A DNA stretch of 40,024 bases from Planctomycetaceae bacterium (GCA_003153375.1 PLYM01000090.1:1-40024), one strand, 5' to 3'. Shown: positions 9,801 to 17,583, counted from the stretch's first letter. Notes: a model not told the origin generated them from the sequence alone. Made by a program: numbers and translations.

Positions 9801-12800
9801 TCAGCGTGTTCTTGCAGAATACCGACGGCACGTTCAAGCCTGCGGTTGCCTACCAGACTGGGGTGCTTCCCTTTTCCGTGACGGTGGCAGACCTCGACAA
9901 TAACGGCTTGCCGGACTTGATCGTGGCCGATTCGTACGACAACACGATTAGCGTTTTGTTGGGTTACGGCTCTGGCCAGTTCGCGGCGCGAACAACCTAT
10001 TCGGTCGGCACGAAACCCGAATTCATCGCTGCCGCCGACTTGAACCACGACGGTTATCTCGACTTGGTTGTCTCCAACAACTCAAGCAACAATGTGAGCG
10101 TACTGCTCAATAACGGCCCCGCCGATAACGCCGCCGACGCGGGAACGTTTCAATCGTCAACGCCATTAGTTACCGGGAATGCCCCTGGCCAGGTGGCGCT
10201 GGCGGATCTCGACGGTGATGGAAACCCAGACCTCATAGTCGCGGATACGGCCGATAGCAACGTCGACGTGATCCTTGGTAACTCGAACGGCACGTTCCAG
10301 TCGCAACAGCACACGTTTGCAACTGGGGCGAGCCCTTATGCGATGGCCGTGGCCGACTTGAACTCCGATGGCAAGCTCGACGTGGTAACAGGGAACGCTA
10401 CCAGCAATACGATCAGCGTGCTGTTGGGCAACGGTAATGGCGGCTTCAGTGCACAAACGGTCGCTGCCACTGGCAACGTTCCGATTGCTGTGGCAGTCTC
10501 CGATGTCAATCGCGACGGCACTCCGGATGTCGTCGTATCCAACCTCGGCGCCAATAGCGTTAGCGTGTTGGCAAACGACGGGAGCGGAATGTTTCGACCG
10601 CAGAATATTATTGCCAGCGGCGCCACCCCGCTGTCCTTGACCATGGCCGACGTCAACAGCGACGGCAAGCCGGACCTGATCGTCGCCAACACATTCATGG
10701 GCACGGTCACTATCGAGCTCAGCAATGGAGACGGCACGTTTCAAACGCTCACTCCGTTGGCAGTCGGCGTGCTTCCATTTTCCGTGGCCGCGGCCGACCT
10801 GGACGGCGACGGCCATTTGGACCTGATTTTGACCGACGCCGTCACGGACAACTCGCTTTTTGGATCGCTGACCGTTCTGTGGGGAATCGGCAATGGCACG
10901 TTTGAAAGTATCCCCAAGGTTCTTCCTGTGGGGGCGCTGGCCTACTCGACTACCGTTGCCGACGTGAACGGCGATGGTATGCCCGATCTGATTACCACCA
11001 ACACTAGCGGCGATACTTTAGGATCGAACGGCACAGTCAGCGTCATTTTGAACAATGGCGGCCGAACCTTCATTGTCAAGCCGAACTGTCCCGTCGGCGC
11101 CAAGCCAGAATTCGTTGCCGTGGGTGACCTGAACCATGATGGCAACCCGGACTTGGTGGTCTCGAATAATTCCGACAATAATGTCAGCATTCTTCTCGGC
11201 GACGGCCAAGGCAATTTCACCGCCCATGGCATAAAGGCCACTGGGCAGCTCCCCTCACAACTCGCACTTGCCGACCTTAACGGCGACGGCAAATTGGATT
11301 TGATCGTCGCCAACGCGGGCGACAACAACATCGGAGTATTGTTGGGCAATGGGGACGGCAGCTTCGCTAATCAAACAACTTATGGCACGGGGTTATTTCC
11401 CTATGCGATCGCGCTTGCGGATGTGAATGCCGATGACAAGCCGGACTTGCTCGTCACTGACGCCAACGGCAATACGGCCAGCGTTCTGTTGGGCAATGGA
11501 CAGGGTGCATTCGGGGTGCCGACTAACTGGGCTACCGGAACAACCCCCTCTTCCGTGGCAGTGGCCGATATCACGGGCGACGGCAAGCCCGACGTGATCG
11601 TGGCGAATTTCGGCAGCAATTCGGTCAGCCTGATCCTGGCGGGCGGAAACGTGACTCGGTATGCGTACGACACCCGGAATCGGGTGCAAACCGAAACCAA
11701 CCAACTTGGCCAGGTCCGCACCTATGGCTACGACGCCAACGGCAATATGACCAGCGAAATCGACCGCGATCATCAGAAGCGGGTATTCGACTTCGATCAC
11801 CTTAATCGCGAGATCGATGAGAAGTGGCTCATCGATGCGAGCCAGCCGGTCACTGAGGCCAACACCAAATACACGGATAGCATGACCTATTACGCCGATG
11901 GCGAGTTGCTGTCGAACGTCGACAACAATTCGAGCTACACCTACGGCTATGACGGCTTGGGCCGATTGGATTCGACTGATAACAACGGCACGCCCAACAT
12001 GCCGCATGTAGTCTTGAGCGGCACCAATGACTCCAATGGCAATCGGCTCTCGCTCTCGGCCACGATCGGTAGCGCAGCCGATTTTCAGAACACGTATGCA
12101 TACGATGCGAATAATCGGGAAATGAGCGTCATTCAAACCAGCCAGCCGGGGCAGAGCAATGTGGCGGCCAAGGAAGCCAGTTTTGATTATCGGGCCGACG
12201 GGACGCTGTTCCATGTGCACCGCTCGTTTAATCCCGGAATCACCACCATGAATACGACGATTTATGGCTATGATGCCGACGGCCGGCTGACCAGCATGAC
12301 GTCGGGGATCGGAGGCGTCGCCAATTTCTCTTGGCAATATAATGCGGCCAATCGCATTACATCGTCAGTCTCGCTCGACGGCACGCAGAACTATACCTAT
12401 GACCCCTCCGGTCAATTGCTGAGCGACGATCTGACCAATGAACAGTACGCGTATGACGGCAATGGCAATCGCTTGACATCGGCTGCCAATGGCAACCAGT
12501 CGACGTACAGCGTCGGCGCCGACAACCGGATGCTCTTCGATGGCACAAACTACTATGCGTACGACGGCGAAGGCAACGAGACTCTCCAGTACGACGCTTC
12601 AGGACACGCACGGGTCATGACGTACGACGATCGCAACCGCCTGACCGAGCTGGTCGACTACACCGGCGCCACGGTCACGAACGGCGTGTTCGTGACTGGC
12701 ACCACGGTTGTGCAGGACATCAAGTACACGTACGACGTGAACAACCTGCGAATCGCCAAGAGCGTTTCAACGAGTGGCGGCGCGGCGGCCGTGACCGGCT

Positions 12801-13915
12801 ACGTCTACGACGGTGCCAATGTAGCGCTTGAATTCGATCCGGGCGTTTCCTCGTCCTCGCCACAACGATATCTCTATGGCCCCGCGGTTGACCAGGTTCT
12901 GGCGGTCGAGCGAGTAGACGACACGGGCAGTACGGTGCTCTGGACGTTGACTGATAACCTCGGTTCGGTTCGCGAGCTGTACAACAATCAGAAGCAAATC
13001 GTCGATCATATCGTCTATAACTCATTTGGCGTTGTGACTTCGGAGAGCGTGCTCTCGACGCATTTCGCGTTCGGTTATACTGGCGCCATGTATGACGGGG
13101 AGACGGGACTGCAATACCATGATGCGAGGTACTACGATCCCTTCACTGCGCGCTGGATTAGCCAGGATCCAGTCGGGCTCACTCCCGAAGAGACTAATCT
13201 CTACCGGTACGTCAACAACGCGCCATCGATGTTCGTTGACCCAAGCGGCCTTTCAGAACTGGTGAGCGTCAAGCTGGTCGATTCTGGAAAGATTCACGAT
13301 TTTGACAGTCTGTATGAAGGCGATAATCCGTATGTCGCAAACTCGCAGAATTGGGTCAAGATCACTCGGCAGAAGGCGGATCCCCGTTACCTCTATTTAG
13401 ACGGCGACATGAATAAAGGCGGCTATTTTGAGACAGAGATACCGGCATTGGATACGTATCATTTCTATCAACCACCGGCGCCAGGTACCAATTGGCTGGT
13501 CCAATCGCAATTCGCCGTCGTGTGGACGGTCTGTGAGACCGACGGTGAACCATTTAGTATTTCATTACATGAAACGATAACCAGCGTGAAAGCCGGGGTT
13601 ACATCCACATCCACGGCTACCCCGATACCACCCGGTACAATTCCACCCAAGGCTGGCACGGCACTAACTACGGCATCCTACGGAATACTGAGACACCCTA
13701 TCGGAAACGGTAACAAACAAATTGTCATTACGGACGCGCCGGCAATTTGGCATGATGCGCCCGGACACGAATTTGACTCGCACGATGTTCTTCAACGCTA
13801 CACCCTTTCGAACACGGAGGGCCAGGAGGTTGGGCGATTTACCGTAGCATTTTCACAGGGTCGACAAGAAATGCCGTTCGGCGCCTATTTTCAAGTCACT
13901 GGGAGTCGTGAATGA
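3869..13915 (+). CDS. Giant RHS/YD-repeat surface protein with three FG-GAP propellers (3348 aa)
   Basis: The ATG at 3869 is preferred over an upstream TTG (3833) because GGTGAGGG lies 8 nt before it. Domains, in approximate residues: N-terminal planctomycete motif LEAFEERRLLS (22-33); Calx-beta-like (54-189); cadherin-like module (190-323); Calx-beta (327-443); acidic Ser/Asp linker with a CGCG; RHS/YD repeats (478-1088); seven FG-GAP/VCBS repeats (1092-1441); YD repeats (1445-1888); fourteen FG-GAP repeats (1892-2591); YD repeats; an RHS core ending YDPFTARWISQDPVG...DPSGL (about 3065-3128); then a ~220-residue C-terminal domain I do not recognise. Family knowledge: RHS proteins form a cocoon-like shell that encloses a variable C-terminal effector cut off at the core. 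Propellers inserted between YD repeats recall Tc-toxin B/C parts. It is probably surface-exposed or secreted; the effector role is inference. Confidence 0.9.
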   Translation: MLQLKMYVARHMKKQQLRRACRLEAFEERRLLSVSSGPGSSSEGLPTISARVDGANEIFTITSDRNFDADDPHDYTLFWRTSYGNGSGVGGTAFAGTDYTFKQGEINIPWSGPGNPHVTMPSVVQDVTVPLIPNSARDGKTFTLYVFEDMDQNHDTDLARFNNDPPSGEPAGDFDDDFDAENQLTVTISAPKVDLNGPTAAGTGFTATWKNNGAVSITDSTAATVMDDDSTNLTSMTATIATPSTGDQLTCVTTGTSISSAFANGALTLSGSDTLAHYQQVLRTIKYNNTNDGPPADVGTVTVDFVANDGALKSTVATSTITIQPPKISIAGAMATEPPKGGAPVPMQFQVTLDRASSSPVTVHYETEDGSAVADEDYTSRSDDLIIPAHQTSAIFTVQILADTEEDPQPEPDKTFVVQLSNPNPSNIPITTSSATGTIQDAESDSDSDPNGDDGDDCGCGSESSNLGSDTGGTDGASPETGDVSMNQPLIAGPLTSNATEDYESGDNPHPIVGVNEAIPQLSGANAGKLAYSADVTLTFGGIALPKQYYSKSTGLTQGTLLRFAQEVGDADTLVTGTYLWSMTVNYHFDGGFTDTVTYRGEQSVVNRINSPYGNRWWISGLDQLTVQPGSATQPAGVTFVSGGGQAAFFAQGPGNTFTTPHGYYTTLVHNVDGTYTLTDPQRNQKLFSAAGQLQTETDPDGNVAHYHYGASGVESIDDAYGQSISFGYTGGKLSSATDTLGHITNVVIDSNGTLTSVVTPPPATGIAPVTTSMTYDPTSKLISGVTQASAATTIQTSYHFNSTTAKLDYVRHGSDNSTYSIIPAVVSGLLDPSSGLGTSSVSPAPFVTDTNRTATITDELGRTSTEIVNSHGLVLSEKDFNGNTTTYTRDGNGRILTMTVPRPDGPTQGPVPATTNTYDVRGNLKSVVYPDQTSESWNYDPTFNVANDHVDRLQHETVYGIDQTTGDVLSVHDVGTGPTDPTDRLTTYTYTPKPTHTGDLPGGLILTEVDPLLNETDYDYVRTLGHSFGKVSSTTYAVGRGDQATVHDEYDAAGNQSATVDGLGRRTTDLYDAQNQVTQSTLPGAVTSFQSATTVVAGIAPNAIAAADVDGDGIPDMIVANEADDSVGVFLGNGNGAFGPQTTFYAGPTPVAIAVGDFNHDGKIDLAVGDINDHTVSILLGDGHGAFQYSTSRSFTVGSDPVSIAVADVDGDNHLDVIVANSHDSNVSVLLGNGDGSFKPQATFGAGTGPSSVAVADLNGDHKLDLVIANFNGGNLSVLLGNGNGTFQNQSTVAVGSQPSSVAIGDLNGDGKPDLVVANSANNNVGVLLGNGTGAFGGQVTYSAGDTPMAIVLADMNNDASLDVVVVNSGGISNNVGLLLGNGDGTLTSQKTFATGTNPVAAAAADFNADGKPDLVVANAGDSVDSGGDSDVSILLGKGSTQTSMYDGTGRVLTQLDAFGNETQYVYDANGRLYQTIQPDPNGGSITTTNHYDSKGNLTSVTDPMGRTTHYDYDRMGNLIQVTAPNPDINSTAPGPITKYTYDANGDQDSMTDPLGHVTRYIYNSVHQLLETDLPNPDPNGTAPGPKSTTTYTPDGQVDTVTDANLHPTQYKYDKLGRVIKTIFAAADGTISGSSPYTQTHYDKNGNVDYTIDANFNETDYQYDFRNRQDLVTLPADTTGHRPTTATHYDSAGQVISVTDPMLRVTTYKYDGAGRPISTTVTSADGNTSATTHTTYDANGNVLTQQDADLNTTTYAYDSLNRQTDVYQPINGSSVPHTITTYWADGQVKTITNQVTQTTHYFYDGMGRQNEVVSPTPTGGSAPTITSTYDADSNLKTQTDALSETTIYKYDNLNRLTSVRQPNGDTTTYTYDAVGNRTSVTDSASTSLLEPQTVSAAGAYPLSMAVADMNGDGKPDLIVTHLADFTVGIRYGNGDGTFGAETTTLTTGQGPYSVAVADLDGDGRNDLVVTNYFDGTVSVFLQNTDGTFKPAVAYQTGVLPFSVTVADLDNNGLPDLIVADSYDNTISVLLGYGSGQFAARTTYSVGTKPEFIAAADLNHDGYLDLVVSNNSSNNVSVLLNNGPADNAADAGTFQSSTPLVTGNAPGQVALADLDGDGNPDLIVADTADSNVDVILGNSNGTFQSQQHTFATGASPYAMAVADLNSDGKLDVVTGNATSNTISVLLGNGNGGFSAQTVAATGNVPIAVAVSDVNRDGTPDVVVSNLGANSVSVLANDGSGMFRPQNIIASGATPLSLTMADVNSDGKPDLIVANTFMGTVTIELSNGDGTFQTLTPLAVGVLPFSVAAADLDGDGHLDLILTDAVTDNSLFGSLTVLWGIGNGTFESIPKVLPVGALAYSTTVADVNGDGMPDLITTNTSGDTLGSNGTVSVILNNGGRTFIVKPNCPVGAKPEFVAVGDLNHDGNPDLVVSNNSDNNVSILLGDGQGNFTAHGIKATGQLPSQLALADLNGDGKLDLIVANAGDNNIGVLLGNGDGSFANQTTYGTGLFPYAIALADVNADDKPDLLVTDANGNTASVLLGNGQGAFGVPTNWATGTTPSSVAVADITGDGKPDVIVANFGSNSVSLILAGGNVTRYAYDTRNRVQTETNQLGQVRTYGYDANGNMTSEIDRDHQKRVFDFDHLNREIDEKWLIDASQPVTEANTKYTDSMTYYADGELLSNVDNNSSYTYGYDGLGRLDSTDNNGTPNMPHVVLSGTNDSNGNRLSLSATIGSAADFQNTYAYDANNREMSVIQTSQPGQSNVAAKEASFDYRADGTLFHVHRSFNPGITTMNTTIYGYDADGRLTSMTSGIGGVANFSWQYNAANRITSSVSLDGTQNYTYDPSGQLLSDDLTNEQYAYDGNGNRLTSAANGNQSTYSVGADNRMLFDGTNYYAYDGEGNETLQYDASGHARVMTYDDRNRLTELVDYTGATVTNGVFVTGTTVVQDIKYTYDVNNLRIAKSVSTSGGAAAVTGYVYDGANVALEFDPGVSSSSPQRYLYGPAVDQVLAVERVDDTGSTVLWTLTDNLGSVRELYNNQKQIVDHIVYNSFGVVTSESVLSTHFAFGYTGAMYDGETGLQYHDARYYDPFTARWISQDPVGLTPEETNLYRYVNNAPSMFVDPSGLSELVSVKLVDSGKIHDFDSLYEGDNPYVANSQNWVKITRQKADPRYLYLDGDMNKGGYFETEIPALDTYHFYQPPAPGTNWLVQSQFAVVWTVCETDGEPFSISLHETITSVKAGVTSTSTATPIPPGTIPPKAGTALTTASYGILRHPIGNGNKQIVITDAPAIWHDAPGHEFDSHDVLQRYTLSNTEGQEVGRFTVAFSQGRQEMPFGAYFQVTGSRE
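7141..8190 (+). repeat. FG-GAP/VCBS block 1: seven repeats in the RHS gene
   Basis: Seven ~50-residue repeats with Ca-binding signatures (DVDGDG, DFNHDG, DVDGD, DLNGD, DLNGDG, DMNND, DFNADG), each followed by a VSVLLGNG-type strand. Seven matches one complete beta-propeller. YD repeats resume on both sides. Confidence 0.85.
9541..11640 (+). repeat. FG-GAP/VCBS block 2: fourteen repeats (two duplicated propellers)
   Basis: Fourteen repeats of ~150 nt. Repeats 1-7 resemble 8-14 in order: 4 and 11 share KPEF..., 5 and 12 share P.Q.ALADL, 6 and 13 share PYA.A.AD. This indicates tandem duplication of a ~1050-nt seven-blade unit, the same size as block 1. Confidence 0.8.
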
Positions 13916-14946
13916 GACTCGTTCGATTAGGCCTTTGCACTGTCTTAGCTGTCTGCTCTTTGGCAAGATCGGCGAACGGGGGGTGCTTAGCCTCTAAGCC
14001 GGTCAAGGAACCAAAGTGTGCTCTGGTGGCATATGAGCAGAGCACTAGAGTCCTCGTAATTCCCCCTACGGCACACGTAGTCAAAGCACACTTCTCTAAC
14101 GACTCGAGTCAAATTGCTGTGTTATTGGAGACCCCTGACAAAAGACGGTTTGTTCGAGTATGGGAGGCAGTAAATGGGTCGGCGCTCGGTGGCGAAGAGA
14201 TCCCCAGCAATCCCGCTCTCGTCGACACCGTGTTCGGCATCCACCGGAATGAGCTCATCTTTGCAGAGGTGATTCAGTTTGGGGCGAATGCTGGCAATCG
14301 GTTGTCGAGGATAGCACTGGGGACGGGTGAACGGATAGCTATCAAGGACTTGGGCGGGTGGATATCGGGAACGGTGGCTATTTGCGTAGAGAAGAAGACA
14401 GTTGCTTTTGCCATTGCAAATGAAATCCGAATGTACGACGAGAACGTTGATCGTGAGATTAGACGTTGGCCTTGCCTCGGGCACAAATGCATCGCCGTGT
14501 CGGCCGACGGGCGATCCATCGCGGCTGGTGACAATCGCGGTGACATTATTGTGGTGGATACCGAAGTGGAGGCCCGGTCGCATCGGATCAAGGTCAGTAA
14601 GCACGGCATCCATTTCCTTGCTTGGTCGCCAAATGCCGATTTGTTGGTCGCGCTCAGTGACGATGGACGTCTATCCATCGTCGAAGTTACCGCAGGGCGG
14701 GTTCGATCTACCAGTAGTATTGCTTTTCCGGTTGCGTGTGCGTTTACGAGGCGGAGAGGCGAGATAATTGTGTTGGGTGATAAAGGAAAGGTGTCGTTGA
14801 CATCTGCGACAGATCTCAAGGAAATAACAAGCATCTCGGGCGAGAACTCCCGGGGCCTCGCCATTTCTCCGGATGGAACAGCATGGGTATTGTCAGATGG
14901 AATCGGGGCATGTACGGTCGTCACGTCCAAGCCTCAGAGTGAATAG
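13912..14946 (+). CDS. Exported WD40-like beta-propeller protein, coupled to the RHS gene
   Basis: The start ATG overlaps the RHS stop codon (ATGA, 13912-13915), which implies translational coupling. The 344-aa protein opens with a signal peptide (MRLVRLGLCTVLAVCSLARS, then ANGGC, which is not a canonical lipobox). The rest has degenerate WD40/YVTN-type blades: VWEAVNGSALGG, IAVSADGRSIAAGDNRGDIIVVD, LAWSPNADLLVALSDDGRLSIV, LAISPDGTAWVLSDG. I see no catalytic motif. The tight coupling to a gene ending in a unique RHS C-terminal domain makes it a candidate cognate partner, such as an immunity or assembly protein; that is inference. It could equally be an independent periplasmic propeller protein. 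No clear terminator follows. Confidence 0.75.
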   Translation: MRLVRLGLCTVLAVCSLARSANGGCLASKPVKEPKCALVAYEQSTRVLVIPPTAHVVKAHFSNDSSQIAVLLETPDKRRFVRVWEAVNGSALGGEEIPSNPALVDTVFGIHRNELIFAEVIQFGANAGNRLSRIALGTGERIAIKDLGGWISGTVAICVEKKTVAFAIANEIRMYDENVDREIRRWPCLGHKCIAVSADGRSIAAGDNRGDIIVVDTEVEARSHRIKVSKHGIHFLAWSPNADLLVALSDDGRLSIVEVTAGRVRSTSSIAFPVACAFTRRRGEIIVLGDKGKVSLTSATDLKEITSISGENSRGLAISPDGTAWVLSDGIGACTVVTSKPQSE

Positions 14947-15147
14947 TTCAATTGAGGCCCTCCTGGAACACCGGTGGCCTTATTTGATCTAATGTCGCTC
15001 GGATCTTGAGGATGAGTGAGCTGACCGTTCACACAAACCTCGACTAGAGCCGCCGCCGTCCGCGAGCGGTCGATCGGATGGCACTTTTCTCTTGCGTCAT
15101 GCGCGAATCGCAATTTGGCCATGCGTCCGAGCCGCGATCCCGGGCAA

Positions 15148-15314
15148 GATTTGGTAACACTTTGGTAACAGGATTGCCAATTCCGCCGCAACACGGCTAC
15201 AATGCGAGTGGCGTCGTGTTTGTGAATTTGTCCCGCGTTTTCAGGCCTTTTTTCGCCAATCCCATTCGACTGCAATGCCCCTGCAAGGTGCGAGTTTTTA
15301 GGTTGAGGGACTAG
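15148..15314 (+). repeat. Promoter-bearing 167-bp repeat, copy A
   Basis: About 93% identical to 22258-22423 (around 12 differences including a short indel). It contains two in-phase TTTGGTAACA decamers 11 bp apart, a consensus-like promoter, and a conserved leader ending in GGTTGAGGG. It leads directly into the decayed TPR gene. The ~200 nt between the WD40-like gene and this repeat hold no gene. Confidence 0.85.
15174..15203 (+). promoter_or_regulatory. Sigma70-like promoter in repeat copy A
   Basis: TTGCCA (15174-15179), an 18-nt spacer, and TACAAT (15198-15203). Both hexamers and the spacing are preserved in copy B. Two TTTGGTAACA decamers sit immediately upstream and could bind a regulator. 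Confidence 0.6.
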
Positions 15315-16280
15315 TAGGGGGACAGGCTCTCGATATCTCAGGCCGTGAGGGGCATGGAGAAGCAGTTGATTTGGATTGCGTGCGTGAAGTCCGGCGAGTT
15401 TGCGAGAAGGCGAAGAAGCTTTATCCTAACAATCCCGGCTTTGAGGAAGTGCTCGGGATTCTTGCGGACTGCGAAGGCGATCACCAGTTCGCGCAGCAAC
15501 ACTTTCGGAAAGCAGGCGCTCTGTCGAAGCCTCACGAGTTCTCTTGGCGTCTGAGCTTGGCAACTTCCCTTGCGATGAGTGGCGACCACGCGGGCCAGAT
15601 TCGAGAGCTTGAAGAGGCTGCAAAAGCAGGGATCGACATTTGGCTCATCCACTTTTACCGGGGCCGCGCCCTGTGTTCGATCGGTAATTACAGCGAAGCG
15701 TTGCCATTTTTGCAACGTGCTCGGAATCAACGTGGCCTGCATCCCGATATCGCAATTTGATTTCGTATTGCATACTTTGCCTGTGCAAGCTATTACGAGC
15801 CGCATACTATCAACTCATGTGTGTAGCTGCGCTGGCAGCGACAGAGCCTCGCAATGCGATTCGCTTGCTTCCCAAAACCTTGTTCTTCCTGTTGGTGGTT
15901 TGTTGGAATAAGGTGCAGCGGCGTATTCTCCATCCTCGCATATTTTCTGCCGAATCGTGCTTTACTCTGCAAGCTGCTTCGCCCGGACAATGTTCAAGGA
16001 AATCTTAGCGCGGATCTATGTGCTGCCGGACATTTCAAAGCCGCTGAGGATTTGTGTCGCCGGGGACTCATTGCGCTTCTCGATAGCGTCAGGCTCCTCA
16101 CGGGTTTGGCGACGGCGCTCGTATTTCCGGGGCGCAGAAGACGCACTTGCAGAATTAGACAAGGCACTCTTGTTAGCTCCCGACGAACGCATTCTCCCGT
16201 GGAGCCGACTGCAAATTGTGTCAGGTGTGGAACTCCGAGTGCGGACAATTCGTCGGAGCGACGACGTTCCAGAAATCTGA
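15302..16280 (+). pseudogene. Decayed TPR-repeat protein gene
   Basis: The frame at 15302-15760 encodes TPR repeats (LYPNNPGFEEVLGILADCEGD; FSWRLSLATSLAMSGDHAG; IHFYRGRALCSIGNYSEALP). It has no ATG/GTG start; the first possible start is TTG 15371. After the stop at 15758-15760 the same frame goes on with TPR-like sequence (FRIAYFACASYYEP) and another stop. It resumes around 15980-16140 (LSADLCAAGHFKAAEDLCRRGL) and shifts frame near 16130 to finish (AEDALAELDKALLLAPDERIL). At least two stops and one frameshift indicate a dead gene of originally ~320 residues. The intact promoter repeat upstream suggests it was once expressed. A truncated 129-aa product from TTG 15371 remains possible. Confidence 0.7.
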
Positions 16281-16293
16281 GGGGCAGCGGGCC

Positions 16294-16399
16294 GGTGCAA
16301 CCAGCAATAGTTTTCGGGTCATCGGGGTTGGCCTGAGCCTTTCCGGTTACTCTCGCCACCACAACCGGCCAACTCATCGTTAGCCGCAATCGCCTGACG
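16294..16399 (-). repeat. 106-bp duplication: 5' end of the PEP-CTERM gene, remnant copy
   Basis: Matches 17011-17116 at 103 of 106 positions. On the minus strand it carries the leader and the first ~10 codons of the PEP-CTERM gene (MTRKLLLVAP here, MTRQLLLLAP in the intact gene), then diverges. It is a truncated paralogue or a recombination scar. Confidence 0.85.
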
Positions 16400-16433
16400 G
16401 ATCAGCGGGTCAGAACTTGCGCCGACAATCCCG

Positions 16434-17039
16434 CTACGCGATACTATTCGTAGCTCGCCACCGCAGAAAGCGCAGCCCGCCGAACGCAATGAGCGCTACG
16501 CCAAGCAATGTCAGAGTGGCGGGTTCGGGGATGATCGAAATCGTGCCGTCGGAGCCGGCGAAAAAAAAGGAGCCGGAATCGTTGGTGTACGAGGCGGGGA
16601 GCTTAACCGTGTCGAAAATGCTTAGCCCCCAGGTCCCGGAATTCCATCCCAGGGTACTGATCGTAAGCGTCGCGATCAATCCGTTGGCAGTCACTGAACT
16701 AGCCGCGCCGTTGCCTGTCTCCCAGAGCTGTGGATCGTGCAATGCAAAAAGAATATTTACATCCATACCATTAAAAATCGTCCCCGTTGCCAAGTCCACG
16801 CCTGTAATGATGGGACCATTGATTGTGTGATTCGGCCCATCGGGACCACCGTCCCCGATTTGGAACCAGAAGTCTTCGCTTGCAATCGAGTCGCCGCCGG
16901 TGACAAACAGTTGAACTTGCTGGTTCGCAGTGTTCGGCAGCAAATTGTGCGGTCCCACGTCGATCGTTGGTGTAGCGCGCGAAGTTGCAATCAGAAAAAG
17001 AAATGTGGTCGGTGCAAGCAGCAATAGTTGTCGGGTCAT
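16434..17039 (-). CDS. PEP-CTERM sorting-domain protein (201 aa)
   Basis: Complete gene: signal peptide (MTRQLLLLAPTTFLFLIATS, cleavage near RAT), a ~150-residue mature domain, and a C-terminal sorting signal (IPEPATLTLLGVALIAFGG, then RFLRWRA). The mature part begins PTIDVGPHNLLPNTANQQVQLFVTGG and looks like a beta-rich, cohesin-like domain; I do not recognise a specific family. Family knowledge: exosortase cuts such proteins after export, and many are matrix or surface proteins. It is transcribed against its large neighbours. Its 5' end lies in the 106-bp duplication, so recombination could delete the gene. The likely role is in the cell surface or extracellular matrix. Confidence 0.85.
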   Translation of the reverse strand: MTRQLLLLAPTTFLFLIATSRATPTIDVGPHNLLPNTANQQVQLFVTGGDSIASEDFWFQIGDGGPDGPNHTINGPIITGVDLATGTIFNGMDVNILFALHDPQLWETGNGAASSVTANGLIATLTISTLGWNSGTWGLSIFDTVKLPASYTNDSGSFFFAGSDGTISIIPEPATLTLLGVALIAFGGLRFLRWRATNSIA

Positions 17040-17116
17040 CGGGGTTGGCCTGAGCCTTTCCTGTTACTCTCGCCACCACAACCGGCCAACTCATCGTTAG
17101 CCGCAATCGCCTGACG
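17011..17116 (-). repeat. 106-bp duplication: intact copy at the PEP-CTERM gene start
   Basis: Direct repeat of 16294-16399 with three mismatches. It covers the first codons and ~77 nt of leader of the PEP-CTERM gene. The leader holds AGGAAAGG, but too far from the ATG (~20 nt) to be a standard ribosome-binding site. Confidence 0.85.
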
Positions 17117-17416
17117 AAACTCACATTATTGTCTTCCCTCCCAGGCGCGCGGTCAATGCCTCGCTTAGTGGCTGCGCGCGCCGGGCCCCGAGAAAAAGCG
17201 CGTGCCAAGAACGCTAAACTCCTCGCCAAAGACAACATCGTGGCAAGTTGCCGGAGCGTTTGGATGAGCAAAAGACTCCGTGGGCAGTAGCCGTACATCG
17301 ACGGTTTCAGTTAATTACGTCGCTAATTCAGGGCTTATTCGAGTATGGCCGTCATCCTCATTGTACAAGTTAGCGAGCTCACTTCTCGTTCAGCGTTATT
17401 TGCAATGTTCGCAAAT

Positions 17417-17463
17417 AAAAAAACGCGATTGTTTTCAGTCGCGCGCACACGCGTGCGCGACTG
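17417..17463 (-). terminator. Hairpin cluster between the divergent PEP-CTERM and protease genes
   Basis: Read on the minus strand, an 8-bp stem with one mismatch and a 4-nt loop (17424-17443) is followed by seven Ts (17417-17423), the form of a terminator. It overlaps a second, perfect 9-bp inverted repeat (17436-17444 with 17455-17463), so the two structures are mutually exclusive, as in an attenuator. No minus-strand gene ends here. The rest of the 17117-17583 gap shows no gene. Confidence 0.45.
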
Positions 17464-17583
17464 CACACTCGTAACGGAGTCACGTCATTACGGTGGGGGG
17501 GTTGCGGTATACCCGGCACGCCGACCAGAGTGGAGCCTCACCTCAAATTGTTCTCAACGGATTTCACAAAGAGAGAGCGTGCA

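Noticed and set aside
16294-16399. Riboswitch in the duplicated PEP-CTERM leader
   Set aside because: Conserved G-rich leader attracted attention, but no known riboswitch consensus (c-di-GMP, SAM, glycine) could be matched.
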